A stretch of DNA of 64,000 nucleotides from JB111 sp049856295 (GTDB lineage: Bacteria > Actinomycetota > Actinomycetes > Actinomycetales > Actinomycetaceae): NCBI RefSeq assembly GCF_049856295.1, contig NZ_JBNDMZ010000013.1, forward strand, positions 65,334-129,333, given 5' to 3'. The notes under the pieces are model-generated. The model was not told the DNA's origin. It was given only the letters and a program-made list of their open reading frames with translations, and made no database searches. Shown one piece after another: positions 1-8,953 of the stretch (position 1 is the stretch's first letter; every line of letters begins with the position of its first letter). Both the position numbers and the translations under genes were made by a program.

Positions 1-499
1 CGAGGGAGGGGCGCTCGCCGACCCACAGCTCGCCGTACCGGGCGTCCGCGTAGAACTCCTCGGTGTCCTTGCCGGCGCGTGGGCGGAAGTAGAGGACGGC
101 CTCGTGGCCGGCGGTCGAGCCGTCCTCGCCCGCCTCGGCCGGGTGCAGCACGAGCACGGAGTCCGGCTCGGTCGCCGATCCCCAACCCGTGAGGTGGGCG
201 AACGCCGAGTGCGCCCGGAAGATGTAGTCGGTGTCGTTGCTCCGCACCCGCAGGTCGCCGCCGGGCAGCACGAGGCGCTCGCCGGGCAGGTCGAGCGAGA
301 GCGCCGCGCGGGCCGTGGCCGCCGTCGCCGCCGAGGCCAGCCGCTCCGGGAGCGGCGACTCCCGCTCCTCCCACCCGTCCGCGATGAAGGCGCGGAACGC
401 CGCCGAGCTCGGCCGCTGCGACCGGTTCGACCCCCGGTCCTCGACCGGCTGGTCGTCGGTGGGCGTGGTCGTCGGGTGCTCATCGGCAGCGGTCGTCAT
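1..499 (-). CDS. pepP: Xaa-Pro aminopeptidase (aminopeptidase P), partial
   Basis: The gene starts with an ATG at 499 and runs off the left edge of the window, so only about 166 N-terminal residues are present and the C-terminal metallopeptidase domain is outside. The visible part reads like the N-terminal AMP_N domain of aminopeptidase P: after a disordered start come SSAAFRAFIADGW, then DYIFRAHSAFAHLTGWG and DSVLVLHP, the usual 'has seen and liked' strand pattern of this family. The enzyme removes N-terminal residues preceding proline in the cytoplasm, using two metal ions bound by the missing domain. It is divergently arranged with the PHP gene at 632. Identification rests on the N-terminal half only. 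Confidence 0.8.
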   Translation of the reverse strand, partial: MTTAADEHPTTTPTDDQPVEDRGSNRSQRPSSAAFRAFIADGWEERESPLPERLASAATAATARAALSLDLPGERLVLPGGDLRVRSNDTDYIFRAHSAFAHLTGWGSATEPDSVLVLHPAEAGEDGSTAGHEAVLYFRPRAGKDTEEFYADARYGELWVGERPSL

Positions 500-631
500 G
501 CGCTCATCGTCCCACCGCCGTCAGGTGGCCGGGAACGGGGCCGGCCGCCGGTGACGGGCCCCGGCCCCGCCGTCCCCCGGTGAGGAGCGACGGCGTCGGA
601 CCGGCCGCGGCGCGCCTCGTACACTCCGTCC

Positions 632-1498
632 GTGACGACGACGCGCATCGACCCCCACACCCACTCGTCGGTGTCGGACGGGACCGAGACCCCGGGCGAG
701 CTGGTGGCCGCGGCGGCGCGGGCGGGGATCGACGTCCTCGGCCTCACCGACCACGACACGACCGCCGGCTGGTCGGAGGCCGTCGCCGCCGCGCAGGTCC
801 ACGGTGTCGCGCTCCTACGCGGCATGGAGATCTCCACCCAGTTCGAGGGGCGCTCGGTCCACCTGCTGTCCTACCTCCACGACCCGGTGAACCCCGCGCT
901 CCTCGAGCGCACCGAACGGGCCCGCAGCTCGCGCGTGGAGCGGGCCCGGGAGATGGTCGAGCGCATCGCCGTCGACTTCCCCATCACCTGGGAGGACGTC
1001 CTCGCGCAGGTCACGGACGGCGCCACCGTCGGCCGTCCGCACATCGCCGACGCCCTCGTCGCCGCCGGGCACGTCCCCGACCGCGACGCCGCCTTCGCCC
1101 CCGGCGGCCCCTGCGCCAACCGGACGAGGTACTACGTCCCGCACTACGCCCCCGACGTCCGTGAGGCGATCGAGCTCGTCCGCGGCGCCGGGGGAGTGCC
1201 GGTGATGGCGCACCCGGGGGCCGTCCGCGGTCGCGCGCTCCCGGAGGCAGGCATGCGCGGGGCGATCGAGGCCGGCCTGCTCGGCCTCGAGGTCGACCAC
1301 CTCGACCACGACGACGACACGCGCACCGCCCTGCGCGCCCTCGCCGAGCGCCTCGACCTCGTCGTCACGGGCAGCTCCGACTACCACGGCACCGGCAAGT
1401 CCAACCGCCTCGGGGACCACCTCACGGCGCCCGACCAGCTTGCGCGCATCGTCGCCGCCGGCACGCTCCCGCTCGTGGTCCCGGGGAACGCCGGATGA
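632..1498 (+). CDS. PHP-domain phosphoesterase
   Basis: A 288-residue protein of the polymerase-and-histidinol-phosphatase fold. It shows the metal-binding motifs in order: HTH at residues 9-11, LTDHD with Asp40, His41 and Asp42, a later MAHPGA, and SSDYHG near the C-terminus. Length and motifs match the stand-alone bacterial family that includes the nucleoside 3',5'-bisphosphate phosphatase/RNase AM (TrpH/YciV type), so phosphate-ester hydrolysis on a small nucleotide or RNA 5' end is likely, but the substrate is inferred. The GTG start at 632 is the first in frame. Its stop overlaps the marC start by 4 bp, so the two are translationally coupled. Confidence 0.88.
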   Translation: MTTTRIDPHTHSSVSDGTETPGELVAAAARAGIDVLGLTDHDTTAGWSEAVAAAQVHGVALLRGMEISTQFEGRSVHLLSYLHDPVNPALLERTERARSSRVERAREMVERIAVDFPITWEDVLAQVTDGATVGRPHIADALVAAGHVPDRDAAFAPGGPCANRTRYYVPHYAPDVREAIELVRGAGGVPVMAHPGAVRGRALPEAGMRGAIEAGLLGLEVDHLDHDDDTRTALRALAERLDLVVTGSSDYHGTGKSNRLGDHLTAPDQLARIVAAGTLPLVVPGNAG

Positions 1499-2121
1499 GC
1501 GGCGTGGTCGACTGGACGATCCTGCTGTCCACGTTCGTCACGCTGTTCGTCATCATGGACCCGGTGGGCAACCTGCCCATCTTCCTCTCCCTCACCTCGA
1601 CGATGACGGTCAAGGAACGTCAGCGTGCCGCGTTCCTCGCCACCTCGGTCTCGTTCGGGGTGATCGGGGCGTTCGCCGTCGGTGGGCCCTACATCCTCGA
1701 GTTCCTGGGCATCACGGTGCCGGCGCTCCAGCTCGCGGGCGGCCTGCTCCTGCTCCTCGTCGCGATGCAGCTGCTCACCGGCGCCGCCGAGGAACCCGGG
1801 CCGTCCGGGTCCGGTGCCGCCGTCGCGCTCGTCCCCATGGGCACGCCGCTCATGGCCGGGCCCGGGTCGATCGTCGCGGCGATGCTCGCGGTGCAGCAGG
1901 CGGACACGGCACCCACCCTGGTCGGCGTGGCGATCGGCATCGTCGCCGTCCACCTCGTCATCTGGCTGTCCCTGCGGTTCTCCAGCATCGTCCACCGCGT
2001 GCTGGGGGCGTCCGGGACCACGCTCGTTACCCGCCTGTCCGGCATGCTGCTCGCCGCCATCGCTGTCCAGCTCATGGCCACGGCGACGTTCGCGTTCGTC
2101 GACATGTACCTGGGTCGGTAG
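1495..2121 (+). CDS. MarC family integral membrane protein
   Basis: A 208-residue protein with six hydrophobic segments. It opens with LLSTFVTLFVIMDPVGNLPIF, carries the family's GPGSI motif in the middle (MAGPGSIVAAM), and ends in a TRLSGMLLAAIAVQ segment. These are hallmarks of the UPF0056/MarC family of inner-membrane proteins. The transport role is unknown, and despite the name the family is not established as a multidrug-resistance determinant. The ATG at 1495 overlaps the stop of the PHP gene, which is a recurrent arrangement in actinobacteria. A strong hairpin follows at 2142-2170. Confidence 0.9.
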   Translation: MSGVVDWTILLSTFVTLFVIMDPVGNLPIFLSLTSTMTVKERQRAAFLATSVSFGVIGAFAVGGPYILEFLGITVPALQLAGGLLLLLVAMQLLTGAAEEPGPSGSGAAVALVPMGTPLMAGPGSIVAAMLAVQQADTAPTLVGVAIGIVAVHLVIWLSLRFSSIVHRVLGASGTTLVTRLSGMLLAAIAVQLMATATFAFVDMYLGR

Positions 2122-2141
2122 GACCGGGCACGACGACGACG

Positions 2142-2170
2142 ACGCCCGCCCGGTGGTCCCGGGCGGGCGT
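2142..2170. terminator. Bidirectional hairpin terminator
   Basis: A perfect 12-bp stem (ACGCCCGCCCGG and its complement) with a 5-nt loop lies between the convergent marC and DEAD-box helicase genes, so it can serve both. There is no U tract, as is usual in this GC range. Confidence 0.75.
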
Positions 2171-2206
2171 GGTCGGGGCGGCGAACCGCCGAGTGGGGAT
2201 CCTTCG

Positions 2207-3853
2207 TCAGTCGCTGGACGAGGCGGGGGCTGCGGAGCCCGACCCGTCGCCGCCCGAACCGCCGGTGCGACGACGACGGCGCCGCCGCGGACGACCCGAG
2301 CCGCCCTCGCCGGAGCCCTCGGACCGGGTGCCGCCGGAGCGCTCGGAGCGCGACCGGCCCTCGCCGCCGGAGCGACCGCCACCGTTCCGGCCGCCGGAGC
2401 GGTCGCCACCGGAGCGGCCACGGCCGCCGCCGGACCGGGCGCTCTGGCGCGAGCCGGCGGACTTGCCGGTCTCGCCGAGGTCCTCGACCTGCTCGGCGTC
2501 GAGCCCCGCGCGGGTGCGGGCGGAGCGGGGCAGGGTGCCGCCGGTGCCCTCGGGGATGTCGAGGTCCGCGTAGAGGTGCTCGGAGGTGTGGTACGTCTCG
2601 GGCGGCTCGGCCAGGCCGAGGCCCAGCGCGTTGTTGACGACCGACCAGCGGGGGATGTCGTCCCAGTCGACGAACGTCACCGCGGTGCCGGAGTTGCCCG
2701 CGCGGCCGGTGCGGCCGATGCGGTGGAGGTAGATCTTCTCGTCCTCGGGGCACTGGTAGTTGATGACGTGCGTGACGTCGTCGACGTCGATGCCGCGGGC
2801 CGCCACGTCGGTGGCCACGAGGACGTCGACCTTGCCGGTGCGGAACGCGCGCAGCGCCTGCTCGCGGGCGCCCTGGCCGAGGTCGCCGTGGATGGACGCG
2901 GAGGCGAACCCGCGGTCGGCGAGGTCGTCGGCCACCTTGGCGGCGGTGCGCTTGGTGCGCGTGAAGACGATCGTCAGGCCGCGCTCGCGGGCCTGGAGGA
3001 TGCGCGCGAGCATCTCGACCTTGTTCATCGCGTGCGCGCGGTAGACGACCTGACGGATGGCCTTGACGGTCGCACCCGTGTCGTCGGGGTCCTGCGCACG
3101 GATGTGGGTGGGCCGCGTCATGTACCGCCGAGCCAGCGAGACGACGGCGCCCGGCATCGTGGCCGAGAACAGCATGGTGTGGCGGTTCGCGGGGGTCCGC
3201 GAGAGCAGGGTCTCGACGTCGGGCAGGAAGCCGAGGTCGAGCATCTCGTCGGCCTCGTCGAGGACGACCGTGGACACCGAGCTCAGGCGCAGCACCTTCT
3301 GCTTGAGCAGGTCGATGAGGCGGCCCGGCGTGCCGACGACGACCTCGACGCCGGCCTCGAGCGCGGCGATCTGCGGCTCGTAGGCGCGGCCGCCGTAGAC
3401 CTGGACGATCCGCACGGACCGGCGGCGCGAGGCGGCGACGAGGTCCTCGGCGACCTGCTTGGCGAGCTCGCGCGTGGGGACCACGACGAGGCCCTGCGGG
3501 GCGCCGGGGTCGAGCAGCTCGTCGTACCCGTCCTCGCCGGGGGCGACCGTGTGCTGGAGCAGCGGGATGCCGAAGCCGAGCGTCTTGCCGGTACCGGTCT
3601 TGGCCTGCCCGATGATGTCCGCGCGCTTGAGCGCGACCGGCAGCGTGAGCGCCTGGATGGGGAACGGGTGCGTGATCCCGACGTCGCGCAGGGCGCCGGC
3701 GATCGGCTCGGCCACGCCGATGTCGGCGAAGGTCTGCTCGACCGCGGCGGGCACGGTGCCGGCGTCGGTGATGTCGGGGGTGGCGGCGTCGATCTCGACG
3801 GGCGCGTGGGCGCCGGAGACGTCGACGACGCCGGAGGTGGCAGCGGTGGTCAT
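2207..3853 (-). CDS. DEAD-box ATP-dependent RNA helicase
   Basis: A 548-residue protein with the full set of DEAD-box motifs: FPIQALTLP (Q motif), AKTGTGKTLGF (motif I), PTRELA, GTPGR, VVLDEADEMLD (motif II), FSATMP (motif III), VFTRTKRTAAK, ATDVAARGIDV and HRIGRTGRAG. After the two RecA domains, the last roughly 110 residues are Arg/Gly/Ser rich (SGGRGRSGG repeats), a typical RNA-binding tail of actinobacterial RhlE/DeaD-like helicases. It likely unwinds structured RNA during ribosome assembly or mRNA decay, possibly in the cold. The start at 3853 is chosen because GAAGAAGGATC precedes it; an in-frame start at 3943 would add residues without similarity to the family. Confidence 0.93.
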   Translation of the reverse strand: MTTAATSGVVDVSGAHAPVEIDAATPDITDAGTVPAAVEQTFADIGVAEPIAGALRDVGITHPFPIQALTLPVALKRADIIGQAKTGTGKTLGFGIPLLQHTVAPGEDGYDELLDPGAPQGLVVVPTRELAKQVAEDLVAASRRRSVRIVQVYGGRAYEPQIAALEAGVEVVVGTPGRLIDLLKQKVLRLSSVSTVVLDEADEMLDLGFLPDVETLLSRTPANRHTMLFSATMPGAVVSLARRYMTRPTHIRAQDPDDTGATVKAIRQVVYRAHAMNKVEMLARILQARERGLTIVFTRTKRTAAKVADDLADRGFASASIHGDLGQGAREQALRAFRTGKVDVLVATDVAARGIDVDDVTHVINYQCPEDEKIYLHRIGRTGRAGNSGTAVTFVDWDDIPRWSVVNNALGLGLAEPPETYHTSEHLYADLDIPEGTGGTLPRSARTRAGLDAEQVEDLGETGKSAGSRQSARSGGGRGRSGGDRSGGRNGGGRSGGEGRSRSERSGGTRSEGSGEGGSGRPRRRRRRRTGGSGGDGSGSAAPASSSD

Positions 3854-3983
3854 GATCCTTCTTCGGTCGATCGGTGGGCGCCGGTTGGCGCGGGCAGCCG
3901 ATCGCACACGAGGCAGGGCGCAGAGAGGCGCCCGAGGATTCACAAGGACAGCGACCGGTCATGCCGGGACGGGACCGACCATA

Positions 3984-4017
3984 CTCCCCGCGCCGCCGAG
4001 GGGCGGGCGCGGGGGAG
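3984..4017 (-). terminator. Hairpin terminator of the DUF3107 gene
   Basis: An 11-bp GC stem (CTCCCCGCGCC paired to GGCGCGGGGGAG with one bulged G) lies 12 bases beyond the stop of the leftward DUF3107 gene and upstream of the helicase. Confidence 0.5.
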
Positions 4018-4028
4018 TGGCACCGGAC

Positions 4029-4253
4029 TCAGCTGAGGCCGAACCCCACGCGGCGGTCCTCGACCGCGCCGATCTCGATGTGGCCGATCGCGGCGGCGGG
4101 GACGAGGTAGCGCTTGCCCTTGGAGTCTGTGACGTCGAGCGGCGCGTCCGTGGCGAGCGCCTCGCGGACCGACGCGACGAACGCGTCCTCCTCGGAGTCG
4201 ATCTCCACGACGACGTCGCGCATGCTCGCCCGCATACCAATCGTGACCTGCAT
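4029..4253 (-). CDS. DUF3107 protein
   Basis: A 74-residue acidic protein of the DUF3107 family. It begins MQVTIGMRASMRDVVVEID and ends in a beta-rich stretch with GKRYLVPAAAIGHIEIG. The family is small, near-universal in actinobacteria, often described as ATP-binding or linked to ribosome/stress functions, and lacks a settled role. The start at 4253 has GGAGGGA 6-12 bases upstream. It stands alone between the helicase and the divergent protease gene, with its own terminator-like hairpin downstream. Confidence 0.88.
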   Translation of the reverse strand: MQVTIGMRASMRDVVVEIDSEEDAFVASVREALATDAPLDVTDSKGKRYLVPAAAIGHIEIGAVEDRRVGFGLS

Positions 4254-4379
4254 GGATGTCCCTCCGTCCGGCCCGCTGCGGCGGGCCTCGAGCGTGCGTG
4301 CGTGGCACCGTGACGGTGCCCCGACATCGTAAGCACGCTCACTGACAACGGTGGCGGCGGGCTGCCAGGATGGACGACG

Positions 4380-5297
4380 ATGTCCACCTCCAGACGACGT
4401 TCGACGCTCCTCGGCGCCCTCGGGTGCGCCGCGCTGCTGACGGCTCCGGTCCTCTCCTCGCCCCTGACGGGCGCAGCGCCGGCCGTCGGGGCACACGCCT
4501 CCGACCCCGCCGCCGTCACCGCGCACGCCCCCGCGCGAGGCGCGGGCGCCCGGGACACGACAGCCCAGGACACCACCGTCGCGAACGACTCCGACGCGTC
4601 GGGCACGCCCGTGCTCTCCCCCCTCCTGCCCGACGACGACGACGATCCCACCCTCTTCGAGCTCGTCCGGCTCCCCGAGACCGCGCGGTCCGCCGCCGAC
4701 GACCTCCCCGAGGGCGTGGACGAGGACGCCTACGCCGCCGGCATCCGGGGCGACCTCGCGGGCGCGGAGGGCTCCGGCTCGCTGCGCGTCGTCGAGGGCG
4801 CCGAGCCGGCCCCCCGCGAGGCGGAGCACACCTACCGGGTGCGGGTCGAGGTCGAGCGCGGCCTCCCGATCGACCGCGAGGCGTTCGCGGACTACGTGAT
4901 GACCACGCTCAACGACGACCGCGGCTGGGGCCACGACGGCTCGGTCGCGTTCGAGCGGGTCGACGACGCGGACGCGGACTTCGGCGTCACGCTCGCGGAC
5001 GGCCCCCTGAGCATCGAGCTGTGCGAGCCGCTCGACGTGGGCGGCATCTACTCGTGCGGCCGCAACGGCCGCGCCGTGCTCAACGCCGACCGGTTCGGGG
5101 AGTCGATCGAGCCGTTCCTCGAGGCCGGGGGCACGCTGCGGCAGTACCGGGAGTACCTCGTCAACCACGAGGTGGGCCACCTCATCGGGCACCAGCACGT
5201 CGACTGCCCGGCCCCCGGGGAGCCCGCGCCCGTCATGGTCCAGCAGTCGATCAGTCTCCAGGGCTGCGTGCCGAACGCCTGGGCCGCCGAGGAGTAG
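4380..5297 (+). CDS. Secreted DUF3152 metzincin-like protease
   Basis: A 305-residue exported protein. Residues 1-40 form a twin-arginine-like or Sec signal (SRRRSTLLGALGCAALL), followed by about 60 disordered residues and then the conserved DUF3152 domain. The sequence HEVGHLIGHQH at residues 263-273 is an exact HExxHxxGxxH zinc site, with Glu264 as general base and three histidines as ligands. This is the metzincin signature, and PVMVQQS follows in the position of a Met-turn. Four cysteines (about CEP, YSCG, VDCP, QGC) probably make two disulfides outside the cell. The substrate is unknown. The family is common in actinobacteria as a cell-wall-associated or secreted hydrolase. Confidence 0.87.
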   Translation: MSTSRRRSTLLGALGCAALLTAPVLSSPLTGAAPAVGAHASDPAAVTAHAPARGAGARDTTAQDTTVANDSDASGTPVLSPLLPDDDDDPTLFELVRLPETARSAADDLPEGVDEDAYAAGIRGDLAGAEGSGSLRVVEGAEPAPREAEHTYRVRVEVERGLPIDREAFADYVMTTLNDDRGWGHDGSVAFERVDDADADFGVTLADGPLSIELCEPLDVGGIYSCGRNGRAVLNADRFGESIEPFLEAGGTLRQYREYLVNHEVGHLIGHQHVDCPAPGEPAPVMVQQSISLQGCVPNAWAAEE

Positions 5298-5310
5298 ACG
5301 CCCGCGCGGA

Positions 5311-5328
5311 TCCGGCCGGGAGGCCGGA
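5311..5328. terminator. Short hairpin after the DUF3152 gene
   Basis: TCCGGCC and GGCCGGA form a 7-bp stem with a GGGA loop 13 bases after the protease stop. It is a weak candidate terminator. The rest of the 180-base gap before the helicase-nuclease gene shows no other clear structure. Confidence 0.35.
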
Positions 5329-5479
5329 CCGGGTGTGCGCCCGCGGGCCTGATCGCGGACGGCGTCCTGGGCTCCGCGTGGGCCCGGACGTGGACGGCTC
5401 CTCGAGCTCCCTGACCGTCCGTGCGCGGACCGCCCCTCGGGCGCGCCCGGATGTCGGACCTGCGTGGTTGCATGTCCGC

Positions 5480-8400
5480 ATGCCCTCCCCGGTCCGTCCT
5501 CGGCTGCGCCTCGACACCGCCCCGGAGGCCGCCGAGGTCCCGCTCGCACCGGCGGCCCGCGCGGTGGCGGACGAGGTCGCATCCGGTGCCGGCCCGCACC
5601 TCCTCGTGCTCGGCGCCCCCGGCTCGGGGCGCACCACGCTGGCGGTGCGGACGGTCGTCGAGGCCGCCCGCGCCGGACGGCGGGTCGCGCTCCTCAGCCC
5701 GTCGCGCCGGGTCGCCGGCCGGCTGCGGGACGAGGTCGCCCGCCGCGCCGGTGCGCACGACGACGCGGTGCAGGTCGTCACGCCGACCTCCTTCGCGTTC
5801 GCCCTCCTCAGGCAGCACGCCGCCTACTGGGGCGGCGCCGAGCCCGCACTCCTGTCCGGGCCGGACGAGGACGGCATCCTCGCCGAGCTCCTCGAGGGCC
5901 ACGCCTCGGGCGAGGTGCGCGGGCCGGGCTGGTCGGACTCCGTCCCCCAGGAGGCCCTCGCCCTGGACGCGTTCCGCCACGAGCTGCGCGACATCCTCGC
6001 CCGGGCCGGCGAGCTCGCCCTCGAGCCGGAGGACCTGCGCCTGCTCGCCGCGCGGCACGACCGCCCCGCCTGGTCCGCCGTGGCCGCGGTCCTCGAGGAG
6101 TATCGCGAGACCCTCGGGCACCAGGACGACCCGGACGACGCCCCGACCCTTGGCGGCCGCGGGGCGGAGCGTCGCTTCCGGCGGTACGACTCCGCGCGCC
6201 TGGTGGACGAGGCGGCGCTCGTCCTCGCCTCGTGGCACCTTCCGCCGATAGGCGTGCGCGCCTCGGCGACCGACGTGCCGCAGACGCCGAGGTGGGACCT
6301 CGTGGTGGTCGACGACTACCAGGACGCCACGCGCTCGACCGCCCGGCTCCTGCGCGTCCTCGTGCGGGACGGCGCCCGGCTCGTCCTGCTCGGCGACCCG
6401 GACGTGGCCGTGCAGACCTTCCGCGGCGGCAGCCCCTCGCTCGTGCGCGAGGCGACGGCGGGGTACGCCGACGGCGGCTTCGGGGCCGAGGTCCGGCTCC
6501 TGCCCGAGGTGCACCGCGGCACGCCCGCGCTCCGGTCGGCCGTAGCCCGGCTCGCTGAACGGCTCCCCGCCGGGGGACCGGGCGTGGCCCGACGCCGATC
6601 GCACGTCGCCGGTGCGGACCGTGATGCGGCCGGTGCCGCGCGCGGTCGCCGTCCGGTCGCCGCGGCCGGAGGTGTGGCGGCAGACGATGCGCCGGCCTTT
6701 GGCCCGCCGGTCGAGGTGCTCACGCTGGGCTCCGCGGCGATCGAGGCCGACGCGATCGCGGACGCCGTGCGGCACGCGCACCTCGTCGACGCCGTGCCCT
6801 ACGCGCGGTGCGCCGTCATCGTGCGGACGAGCGGGCAGGCGAGCGCGATCCGGTCCCTGCTCGGGGCCCGCCGAGTCCCGGTCTCGCCGGGCCGCCTTGG
6901 TGCGCTGCGCGACGAGCCGGCCGTCCGCCCGCTGCTCGCCGCCGTACGCGCCGCCGCGGAGGGCCCGACGGGCGCCGCCCTGCGCGACCTCATGCTCTCG
7001 CCCGTCGGCGGGGCCGACCCGGTCACGCTGCGCCGGCTCATGCGCACCCTGCGGGCGGCCAGCGAGGCCCGGGGCGGCGCGATCGACTCCGACACCGTGC
7101 TCCTCGAGGCCACCCGGGCGGTCGAGACCGGCGGCGTCGCGGCGCTGCCCGGATCGATGCCCGCGCCCTTGACCGACCCGCTCGAGCGGGTCGCCCGCGT
7201 GATCGTCCGGACCCGCGAGGCGCTGGCCGGCGGCGCGGGACCGACGCCGATGCTGTGGGCCGCCTGGGACGCGTCCGGGCTGGCCGAGCCGTGGCAGTCC
7301 CGGGCCATCGAGGGCGGTGCCGGCGCCGCGCAGGCGCACGCCGACCTCGACGCCGTCCTTGCCCTGTTCTACGCGGCCGAACGGTACGAGTTGCGCGGCG
7401 CGGGCGCCGGCGCGCTCGGGTTCGTCGACCGGATCGAGAGCCGGAAGGTCGCCGAGGACACGCTCGCGGCGCAGTCCGGTCGCCGCGACCTCGTCGAGGT
7501 GCTCACGCCCGCGCAGGCGGCGGGGCAGGAGTGGGACCTCGTCGTGGTCGCCGGACTGCAGGAGGACGTCTGGCCGGACCTGCGCCGGCGCGACACGATC
7601 CTCGGCAGCCAGGCACTCGTCGACGTCGTCACCGGCCGCGGCGACGGCGCCGACCGCTGGACCGAGGCGCGCAAGGAGGTCCGTGACGACGAGCTGCGCC
7701 AGCTCGTCCTCGCGGCCTCGCGGGCCACCACCCGGCTCCTCGTCACCGCGGTCGACGGCCCCGACTCGGGCCCCTCGCTCTTCCACGAGCTGCTCGCGAA
7801 GGACGCGGCCGGGCCCGGCGAGGAGGGGCATGACCACGGCGGAGCCGACGCCGTCGAGGACGCCGCGGCCGGCCGTCCCGGAGAAGCGGGCGGGAGCGGC
7901 GGGTCCACGTCCGCTGCACCGGGACGGACGACGGCGGGCCAGGCGGGACGTTCGTCGTCGGGCGCCGTCCCGGGTTCCGGCCCCCGCCCGGCGGACCGTG
8001 AGCAGCTCGTCGCCCGGGACCTGCGCGAGCTCGTCGCGCGGCTGCGCCACCGACTCACCGCCGACCCCGGCGACGCCGACGCCGCCCGGGTCCTCGCCCG
8101 GCTGCGGGCCGAGGGCGTGGCCGGCGCGGACCCGCGGGGCTGGGCGCTGGCCCACGAGCCGACCACCGACGCGCCGCTGCGTTCCGGGGACGAGCCCGTC
8201 ACCGTCAGCCCGTCCGCGATCGAGTCCGTCACCACCTGCGGACTCAGGTGGGCGCTCACCCGGTTCGGCGGGCGCGGCGCCGACTCCGGCAGCCAGGCGC
8301 TCGGCACGCTCGTCCACGAGATCGCCGAGCAGCACCCGCACGGGACGCACGACGAGCTCCGCGCCGCCCTCGACGCCCGCATGGACGAGCTCGAGCTGGG

Positions 8401-8953
8401 AGAGGGGCTCGCGGCCGACCAGGAGCGAGCCAAGGCCGAGCGGCTCATCGAGAAGCTCGCGCAGTACACGGCGACCGACGCCGAGGTCAGGACCGAGGTC
8501 GACGTCGACGTGGTGGTGGGCGACGCCCGCATCAAAGGGCAGATCGACCGGCTCGAGACCCAGTCGGACGGCCGGGTCGTCGTCGCCGACCTCAAGACCG
8601 GCAACCACATCTCCCAGGCCGAGGCGGACCAGCACGCGCAGCTCGGCGCCTACCAGGTGGCCCTGCTCGAGCAGCACCGCAGGGGCGAGGGCCCCGAGCC
8701 CGCCGGTGCCCGGCTCGTCTACCTGGGGACGAGCAACGTTACGGTCGCCAAGCGGGAGCAGGAGGCCCTCGGCGCGCCGGAGGGCACGTGGGCGCACGAG
8801 CTGATCGGGCAGGCGGTCACCGAGATGTCGGGGTCCGCCGTCCACGTGCGGACCAACAAGTACTGCGGGTTCTGCGAGGTCAGGACGTCGTGCCCGTTGC
8901 AGACCTCGGGCCGGCGCGTCGGCGGGGACGGGACCACGGAGGAGAGCACATGA
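5480..8953 (+). CDS. adnA: AdnA-like UvrD-family helicase-nuclease subunit
   Basis: A 1157-residue protein with an N-terminal UvrD/Rep motor and a C-terminal PD-(D/E)XK nuclease. Walker A is GAPGSGRTT (residues 45-53), with Arg51 where lysine is expected. Motif II is VVVDDYQDA. The nuclease core is GQIDRLE then VVVADLKTGN, with QADQHAQLGAYQ after it. One cysteine (TTCGLRW) upstream and CGFCEVRTSC at about 1129-1138 form the four-Cys iron-sulfur staple known from AddB/AdnA-type nucleases. Gene order (this first, then the canonical motor) matches mycobacterial adnA-adnB, whose products resect double-strand breaks. The Walker A change fits reports that AdnB is the principal motor. The start is the ATG before PSPVRPRLRL; upstream sequence lacks similarity. 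Confidence 0.85.
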   Translation: MPSPVRPRLRLDTAPEAAEVPLAPAARAVADEVASGAGPHLLVLGAPGSGRTTLAVRTVVEAARAGRRVALLSPSRRVAGRLRDEVARRAGAHDDAVQVVTPTSFAFALLRQHAAYWGGAEPALLSGPDEDGILAELLEGHASGEVRGPGWSDSVPQEALALDAFRHELRDILARAGELALEPEDLRLLAARHDRPAWSAVAAVLEEYRETLGHQDDPDDAPTLGGRGAERRFRRYDSARLVDEAALVLASWHLPPIGVRASATDVPQTPRWDLVVVDDYQDATRSTARLLRVLVRDGARLVLLGDPDVAVQTFRGGSPSLVREATAGYADGGFGAEVRLLPEVHRGTPALRSAVARLAERLPAGGPGVARRRSHVAGADRDAAGAARGRRPVAAAGGVAADDAPAFGPPVEVLTLGSAAIEADAIADAVRHAHLVDAVPYARCAVIVRTSGQASAIRSLLGARRVPVSPGRLGALRDEPAVRPLLAAVRAAAEGPTGAALRDLMLSPVGGADPVTLRRLMRTLRAASEARGGAIDSDTVLLEATRAVETGGVAALPGSMPAPLTDPLERVARVIVRTREALAGGAGPTPMLWAAWDASGLAEPWQSRAIEGGAGAAQAHADLDAVLALFYAAERYELRGAGAGALGFVDRIESRKVAEDTLAAQSGRRDLVEVLTPAQAAGQEWDLVVVAGLQEDVWPDLRRRDTILGSQALVDVVTGRGDGADRWTEARKEVRDDELRQLVLAASRATTRLLVTAVDGPDSGPSLFHELLAKDAAGPGEEGHDHGGADAVEDAAAGRPGEAGGSGGSTSAAPGRTTAGQAGRSSSGAVPGSGPRPADREQLVARDLRELVARLRHRLTADPGDADAARVLARLRAEGVAGADPRGWALAHEPTTDAPLRSGDEPVTVSPSAIESVTTCGLRWALTRFGGRGADSGSQALGTLVHEIAEQHPHGTHDELRAALDARMDELELGEGLAADQERAKAERLIEKLAQYTATDAEVRTEVDVDVVVGDARIKGQIDRLETQSDGRVVVADLKTGNHISQAEADQHAQLGAYQVALLEQHRRGEGPEPAGARLVYLGTSNVTVAKREQEALGAPEGTWAHELIGQAVTEMSGSAVHVRTNKYCGFCEVRTSCPLQTSGRRVGGDGTTEEST

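Noticed and set aside
5048..8845. A very long minus-strand open frame (over 1200 codons) opposite the AdnA-like gene
   Set aside because: Its translation is Arg/Gly/Val-rich with no domain, and the plus strand holds all helicase and nuclease motifs. Long shadow frames are expected at this GC content. The same applies to 8719-12528 and to 1682-4036.
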